Translations under genes and position numbers: made by a program
Notes under the pieces: generated by a model
Told to the model about the DNA's origin: nothing
Databases searched by the model: none
What the model saw: the letters and a program-made list of their open reading frames with translations, nothing else
NCBI GenBank assembly: GCA_002308515.1
Contig: DBVN01000085.1
Location: 14,367-24,421, forward strand
DNA: 10,055 nucleotides
From: Verrucomicrobia bacterium UBA1263
GTDB taxonomy: Bacteria > Verrucomicrobiota > Verrucomicrobiia > Limisphaerales > UBA1412
Reading direction: 5' to 3'
In this document: positions 6,115-10,055 of the stretch, in pieces
How positions within the stretch are numbered: position 1 is the first letter of the stretch
Layout: every line of letters starts with the position of its first letter

Positions 6115-8106
6115 ATGCAGATAAAAAAATCAATCGCTTTAAAGTTCAGTCTTTGGATATGTGTTCCGCTGGTAGTCATCCTGCTTGCGATATCGGCTCT
6201 GATGCTGTATGTGATCAACAACCAGCTGGGACGATACCTGGACAAAAGCGCGCTTGGCGTAGCTATGGAAACGGCAGATCACCTGGATAAGGTCTTTTTG
6301 CAGACACAGGGTCTGGGGCATCTGATCGCGGACGGTCTGGAAACGACTCCCCGAAGGATAGACGAGATGCAGACCTACACCAAAAACCGTCTGACCAGCG
6401 TCCATCAATACTGCAAAGAAATCATGGGGGTCGCTGTCGCGTACATGCCCGGTATGCAGAGTGGTGACCCTAATTACAATATGTATGTCCACCTTTTGGA
6501 AGGCGAGAATTTCTTCTTCACGGAATGGCACAATGAAACTATAGACTATCAGCGGTACCAGAACTGGTTTCTGCTGCCGACTATAAAAAATACGAACTGC
6601 TGGATAGATCCCTTTGCCGCGTTCGATGGAAAACTTCTTTGCTCATACAGTGTCCCGTTCTACCAGATCATAGACGGGAAACGGGATCTGGGCGGGGTTC
6701 TGGTGCTGGATTATGAGGTCAGCTCGTTCGTTAATTATCTGAAAGAATTGAAACTGCCCATAGGCAATCAGAAATGCACGACCTGTCTGATGAATCCCTT
6801 CGGACTGATCATTGCCTCAACGGAGCCGGAGCATATCATGAACGAAACGTTCTTCTCGCTCTGTGAAACGGAAAATGGGATCGATCCGGAAGATTTTGAG
6901 GCCGCTCGTACTATTTTTGGACGCAACAACGAGACTGATATGCCTTCCGGCAACGGGAAGCAGGTCTTCAAACACACGCGCATCCTGAACGGAAAACCCT
7001 GCGATGTGTTTTATCAAACCTGCATGAACAACTGGGTCGTCGCCGTGGCGGTGCCCACCGACTGGCGTAAAACCACTTTGTTCCCCTTCTTTATCAAAGC
7101 CACCCTGCTCCTCCTGGGAATTATCGCGCTGCTGGCCTGCATCATTTTCATAATCTGTCACCGCATCAATCAACCGCTGGTCAAATTGGCCAAAGCGGCG
7201 GAATCGGTCGGTGAAGGAAATTTCGATGTTGCCCTGCCTGAATACGACAGCGAGGATGAGATATCTCAGGTAACAGCCTCCTTCGGAAAGATGCAGACCG
7301 CGCTGAAGGATTATATCAATAAGCTGGAGAAATCCATCACCATGCGTGAACGCACGGAAGGTGAATTGAACACGGCCAAGTCTATCCAGAAAGACCTGCT
7401 GCCGCATATCCTGCCGCCGTTCGACCACTATGACAATATCATTGGAGCGGCGGACCTGATCCCGGCTCACGGCGTGGGCGGCGATCTTTATGACGCTTTC
7501 CCCGTGGACAAAGATCACCTGGCGATCATTATCGGCGATGTCTCCGGCAAAGGTGTCCCAGCCGCGCTGTTCATGGCCGTGACACAAACGCTCCAGCGCA
7601 ATATCGGCATGGGACAGACTTCACCCTCCGTGATGGTCACGCAGCTGAACCAGATCCTGGCCTCCAATCATGAGACGAATCTGTTCGTGACCTACTGGGC
7701 CGGCATCCTGAATGTCCAAACAGGCGAACTGCATTACACCTGCGCGGGACATAATCCTCCGCTCATCCGTCATGCCGACGGCACCGTGACTGCCCTGCGG
7801 GAACGCCACGGTCCGCCTATCGGGATCCTGCCCAACAAGAAATACATTGAGGAAACAACGCAGCTTCAGCCGGGCGATATGGTCATCTGCTACACGGACG
7901 GCGTGACCGAAGCGACCAACGCTGATATGAAAATGCTGGGTGAAGAGAAATTGATCCAGACGATCTCCGATCCCAAGATAGACAATCCTCAGCTGATGCT
8001 GATCACCGTTCGTGATGCCGTCTTTGAATTCACGGGCGATGCCGAGCAGTTTGATGATGTCACCATCATGATCACGCAGTTCGTTAAAAACTCCGGTCAG
8101 AAATAA
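6115..8106 (+). CDS. Membrane sensor serine phosphatase: Cache-like sensor, HAMP, PP2C/SpoIIE (RsbU type)
   Basis: A 663-residue inner-membrane protein. TM1 is about residues 10-34. A periplasmic sensor of about 285 residues follows, with dCache-like features: WFLLP at 151-155, WIDPF at 163-167, then CSYSVPFYQ and GGVLVLDYEV. TM2 is about 323-347, followed by a HAMP domain about 348-400 (INQPLVKLAKAAESVGEGNF) and a coiled linker. The SpoIIE/PP2C domain has its metal-binding acids intact: D457 in GGDLYD (455-460), D475 in GDVSGKG (474-480), D595 in YTDGVTEA and D648 in FDDVTI. It is expected to dephosphorylate a STAS protein, most simply the one encoded at 4797, in response to a periplasmic signal. 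It is the last gene of the operon, closed by a strong terminator at 8125. The sensor subclass is inferred; the phosphatase assignment is secure. Confidence 0.94.
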   Translation: MQIKKSIALKFSLWICVPLVVILLAISALMLYVINNQLGRYLDKSALGVAMETADHLDKVFLQTQGLGHLIADGLETTPRRIDEMQTYTKNRLTSVHQYCKEIMGVAVAYMPGMQSGDPNYNMYVHLLEGENFFFTEWHNETIDYQRYQNWFLLPTIKNTNCWIDPFAAFDGKLLCSYSVPFYQIIDGKRDLGGVLVLDYEVSSFVNYLKELKLPIGNQKCTTCLMNPFGLIIASTEPEHIMNETFFSLCETENGIDPEDFEAARTIFGRNNETDMPSGNGKQVFKHTRILNGKPCDVFYQTCMNNWVVAVAVPTDWRKTTLFPFFIKATLLLLGIIALLACIIFIICHRINQPLVKLAKAAESVGEGNFDVALPEYDSEDEISQVTASFGKMQTALKDYINKLEKSITMRERTEGELNTAKSIQKDLLPHILPPFDHYDNIIGAADLIPAHGVGGDLYDAFPVDKDHLAIIIGDVSGKGVPAALFMAVTQTLQRNIGMGQTSPSVMVTQLNQILASNHETNLFVTYWAGILNVQTGELHYTCAGHNPPLIRHADGTVTALRERHGPPIGILPNKKYIEETTQLQPGDMVICYTDGVTEATNADMKMLGEEKLIQTISDPKIDNPQLMLITVRDAVFEFTGDAEQFDDVTIMITQFVKNSGQK

Positions 8107-8124
8107 CCCTTCGACCAGAAAAGC

Positions 8125-8155
8125 AAAAGAGCCGGATGCGCGTCCGGCTCTTTTT
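8125..8155. terminator. Bidirectional intrinsic terminator between convergent genes
   Basis: A perfect 12-base-pair stem, AAAAGAGCCGGA (8125-8136) and TCCGGCTCTTTT (8143-8154), encloses the six-base loop TGCGCG. A T-run lies on the plus side (8150-8155), and on the minus strand the 3' arm ends in TTTT followed by GCTTTT. It ends the plus-strand signalling operon, whose last stop is at 8104-8106, and can also end the minus-strand gene that stops at 8173. Confidence 0.93.
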
Positions 8156-8172
8156 GTACACACTCCCAAAAT

Positions 8173-8760
8173 CTATTTCGCGCCCGCTTCGGATAGACTC
8201 CGCTCGTAGGCTTCCCATTCTTTCTGCGCCTCCGCGTTAGGTTCCAGCCATTCTACCGGGACAGACTCAACTGAAGATGGACCTCCTGAAAAACTAATCA
8301 TCGAAAATTTACCTTTATAAATCCCTTCTGGATCACATAAAATAAAAGCTATTTCATTGTCACCATCAAATTCTCCTGTGGTTCTGTATAGTTTTCTCCA
8401 CAAATTAATGTCCGGGTTCAAATAAAGATATTTAGATTTTTCTCTTAATTTTTCATTGTCTTCTGGTTCCAGCAATAGCTTTTTTATTTCAAAAAGGTTT
8501 TTAAATTTATTCAGCTCAGAATCAGTAGAATCATTTTCCTCCAAGTCGTTAGCATAACCATAACGAAAACCAAGATACGCTATCTTAAGCTGTCCTCGGC
8601 GCCCAATAAACTCATGGCGGGGATGATTTCTGGATTCCCATGTCAGATCATTGTACACATTTAAACATACAATCCCAATTAAACCGAATACGATCAACGA
8701 TAATAAAAAAATGCAAACAGCTTTGATCAAGGATTCAATTATTTTTTCCAGCTTTTTCAA
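8173..8760 (-). CDS. Hypothetical single-pass membrane protein, TTG start
   Basis: I do not recognise this 195-residue protein. A basic/amphipathic N-terminus (KKLEKIIESLIK) leads into one membrane segment at about residues 14-35 (AVCIFLLSLIVFGLIGIVCL). A polar domain follows, probably outside the cytoplasm, with a charged mid-section (residues 75-110) and the strand-like segments EIAFILCDPEGIY and GKFSMISFSGGP. The end is rich in Glu and Ala (NAEAQKEWEAYERSLSEAGAK). The start is TTG (8760-8758), chosen because GAAGGA (8767-8772) lies six bases upstream; the nearest upstream ATG is out of frame and soon stops. It follows the Nif3-like gene by 49 bases and may be co-transcribed with it. Most of the gene is AT-rich, but the last 100 or so bases are GC-rich like the surrounding genome, so its 3' end may have a different origin. 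Function is unknown. Confidence 0.72.
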   Translation of the reverse strand: MKKLEKIIESLIKAVCIFLLSLIVFGLIGIVCLNVYNDLTWESRNHPRHEFIGRRGQLKIAYLGFRYGYANDLEENDSTDSELNKFKNLFEIKKLLLEPEDNEKLREKSKYLYLNPDINLWRKLYRTTGEFDGDNEIAFILCDPEGIYKGKFSMISFSGGPSSVESVPVEWLEPNAEAQKEWEAYERSLSEAGAK

Positions 8761-8766
8761 TTCTAT

Positions 8767-8772
8767 TCCTTC
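8767..8772 (-). promoter_or_regulatory. Ribosome binding site fixing a TTG start
   Basis: GAAGGA on the minus strand, six bases upstream of the TTG at 8760-8758. It decides the start of the hypothetical membrane protein, which has no in-frame ATG before its membrane segment. Confidence 0.6.
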
Positions 8773-8809
8773 AAGTTTCCATGTTCAGTATTTCCGCTTG
8801 GACAGAGTC

Positions 8810-9571
8810 TTACAATCCTGAAGGATCGTCCAGGAAGCTCCAGGGGATCCCGAACTTTTTGGAGACGTTCTCCGCGAGAGCCTGGATGCCGAACTGCTCG
8901 GTCTTATAATGGCCGCCATAGAGAACATTGATCCCCAGCTCCTGCGCGGTCGTCCAGGTCCAGTGAGGTCCCTCGCCCGTAATGTAGGTGTCCACGCCTT
9001 CATTGAAAGCGTCCGCGGTCTCCTCGCCGGCTCCGCCGGAAACGACACCGATCCTCAGGCACTTCTCCGGACCGCAGGCCAACAGTCTGCACTCCGCGCC
9101 TAGTATCTTTTCAAACAGAGTTTTCAGACGCTGACGGTCTATGCGCAGTTCGCCTTTGAAGCCGATCGTCTGGCCTTTCATCATCATGAAAGGTTTTACT
9201 TTTTTCAGACCCAGTTTTTTGCAAAGGAGCGCATTGTTGCCTAAAGTCGGATGAGCGTCCAGGGGCAGATGCGCGCTGTAAACGGCGATGTCATTTTCCA
9301 CCAGCATCCGCAGGATCTCATAGCGCTTGCCCGTCCAGGGACGCATACCGCCCCAGAAAAATCCGTGATGGATCATCAGCAGATCCGCCCCGGCATCACA
9401 GGCCATTTTAACGGTGCGCGGACTGATATCGACCGCGGCGGCGATCCGTGTGACCTTGCCGGAGTTCTGCACCTGCAGGCCGTTCATGGCTTCGGCCCAG
9501 TCCTCAAACTCCTCCACCTTCAGCAGAGCCTGGCAATGGGCCACGATTTTTTCCAATGATCGAGCTTTCAT
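8810..9571 (-). CDS. Nif3-like dinuclear metal centre protein
   Basis: A 253-residue protein of the NIF3/DUF34 (YbgI, YqfO) family, of the usual length for the short form. The five metal ligands of the family can be placed: H68 and H69 in MIHHGFFW, D105 in AHLPLDAH, and H221 and E225 in GGHYKTE. Other family blocks are AEAMNGLQVQN (26-36) and SGGAGEETADAFNEGVDTYITGE. These proteins form toroidal hexamers with a two-metal site and are sometimes annotated as GTP cyclohydrolase 1 type 2. The true cellular role is not settled, so I give no reaction. The ATG lies 17 bases after the GH95 stop, implying one transcript from upstream of the window edge. The Shine-Dalgarno is weak (AAAGAG, far upstream). 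Confidence 0.94.
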   Translation of the reverse strand: MKARSLEKIVAHCQALLKVEEFEDWAEAMNGLQVQNSGKVTRIAAAVDISPRTVKMACDAGADLLMIHHGFFWGGMRPWTGKRYEILRMLVENDIAVYSAHLPLDAHPTLGNNALLCKKLGLKKVKPFMMMKGQTIGFKGELRIDRQRLKTLFEKILGAECRLLACGPEKCLRIGVVSGGAGEETADAFNEGVDTYITGEGPHWTWTTAQELGINVLYGGHYKTEQFGIQALAENVSKKFGIPWSFLDDPSGL

Positions 9572-9588
9572 CGTTAAACTGTATCTCT

Positions 9589-10055
9589 TTATTTGCTGCG
9601 CAGGTGATAGGTTTCGCCCGCTTTGGTGTGGAAAGTGATCCGGTTCCCTTCGTAAATCGGTCCCTCCATCGGACGGCCGTTATGGTAAACCGCGGCCGGT
9701 TCCTGTGTCTGGATCACGCAGTCGTTACCGTTGAGAGAAGTGATCTGAGCTTCCAGCAGTTTGCCCTCACTCCACTCCATATCGACCCGGAATCCGCCGC
9801 GGCCGCGCAATCCGTCCACTTTGCCTTCGTTCCACTTTGCGGGCAGAGCCGGGAGCAATTCTAATCGGCCGTCCTGGCTTTGGAGAAGCATTTCGGCAAT
9901 GCCGGCACAGGCGCCAAAGTTGCCGTCGATCTGGAAAGGCGGATGAGTGTCGAACAGATTCGGCAGTGTGGATCGCGACAAGAGTGCCTGAATGTGTTCC
10001 AAGGCGGTGTCGCCGTCATGCAGACGGGCGTAAAAATTGATGATCCAAGCGCGGC
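9589..10055 (-). CDS. Glycoside hydrolase family 95 (alpha-L-fucosidase type), C-terminal part
   Basis: The last 154 residues of a much larger enzyme; the 5' part lies beyond the right edge. Visible are RAWIINFYARLHDGD, the strongly conserved GH95 block PNLFDTHPPFQIDGNFGACAG (IDG at about 9922-9930), AGIAEMLLQS, then LLPALPAKWNEGKVDGLRGRGGF and a C-terminal beta domain ending at LRSK. GH95 enzymes are inverting hydrolases of alpha-1,2-fucosides, with some acting on alpha-galactosides; the DGNFG aspartate is likely part of the catalytic apparatus, from memory of the family. The substrate cannot be fixed from the C-terminus, and whether the enzyme is exported cannot be told without the N-terminus. 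It suggests use of host mucin or plant fucosylated glycans. The Nif3-like gene starts 17 bases after its stop. Confidence 0.93.
   Translation of the reverse strand, partial: RAWIINFYARLHDGDTALEHIQALLSRSTLPNLFDTHPPFQIDGNFGACAGIAEMLLQSQDGRLELLPALPAKWNEGKVDGLRGRGGFRVDMEWSEGKLLEAQITSLNGNDCVIQTQEPAAVYHNGRPMEGPIYEGNRITFHTKAGETYHLRSK

Noticed and set aside
6817..8169. Two long minus-strand open frames (256 and 182 residues) opposite the phosphatase gene
   Set aside because: The plus-strand frame holds all PP2C motifs. The antisense frames have no recognisable domains, and the second crosses the terminator hairpin.

Overview
The window is a bacterial chromosomal segment of moderate GC content carrying two AT-rich patches. 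It shows vertical housekeeping and catabolic genes (threonyl-tRNA synthetase, a Nif3-family protein, a secreted sugar isomerase-like TIM barrel, the end of a GH95 fucosidase) and a Gram-negative-style partner-switching signalling operon. The best-supported promoter reads TTGAAA-N17-TATAAT, which argues against Bacteroidota (they use TAnnTTTG). Together with the secreted xylose-isomerase-like protein, GH95 and RsbU/STAS signalling, this fits a gut or anaerobic member of the PVC group (Kiritimatiellota or Lentisphaerota type) best. That assignment is an inference with low to moderate confidence.

Layout. Positions 1-971 (minus) hold the 5' part of thrS, encoding a ThrS that lacks the TGS domain. 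Positions 1197-2857 (minus) are an AT-rich two-gene toxin-antitoxin-like module: an XRE-HTH/ImmA-type metallopeptidase followed, with a 4-base overlap, by a DUF4411 PIN-like protein. Positions 2925-3539 (minus) are an AT-rich gene for an unrecognised multi-pass membrane protein with its own promoter. Positions 3733-4611 (minus) encode an exported sugar-phosphate-isomerase/epimerase-like protein ending at a strong hairpin terminator. A 185-base divergent region with promoter and operator-like sequences then leads into the plus-strand operon 4797-8106: STAS antagonist, NMT1/THI5-like periplasmic binding protein, and a sensor-HAMP-PP2C phosphatase. This operon closes at a near-perfect bidirectional terminator (8125-8155). 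Beyond it, on the minus strand, lie an unrecognised single-pass membrane protein with a TTG start (8173-8760), a Nif3-like protein (8810-9571) and the 3' end of a GH95 gene (9589 to the window edge).

How the genes fit together. The three plus-strand genes read as one signalling unit. The sensor phosphatase would dephosphorylate the STAS protein at Ser53, which could then sequester an anti-sigma kinase encoded elsewhere. The binding protein between them has no ABC permease or ATPase beside it, so it may be the ligand receptor of the pathway rather than a transport component. This is the most interesting arrangement in the window. The toxin-antitoxin pair looks horizontally acquired: its base composition differs from its neighbours, it has its own promoter and a clear Shine-Dalgarno, whereas the GC-richer operon genes mostly lack one.

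There is no gene-free stretch longer than 300 bases. The largest gaps are 972-1196, 3540-3732 and 4612-4796. I found no tRNA, rRNA, CRISPR array, insertion sequence or origin.
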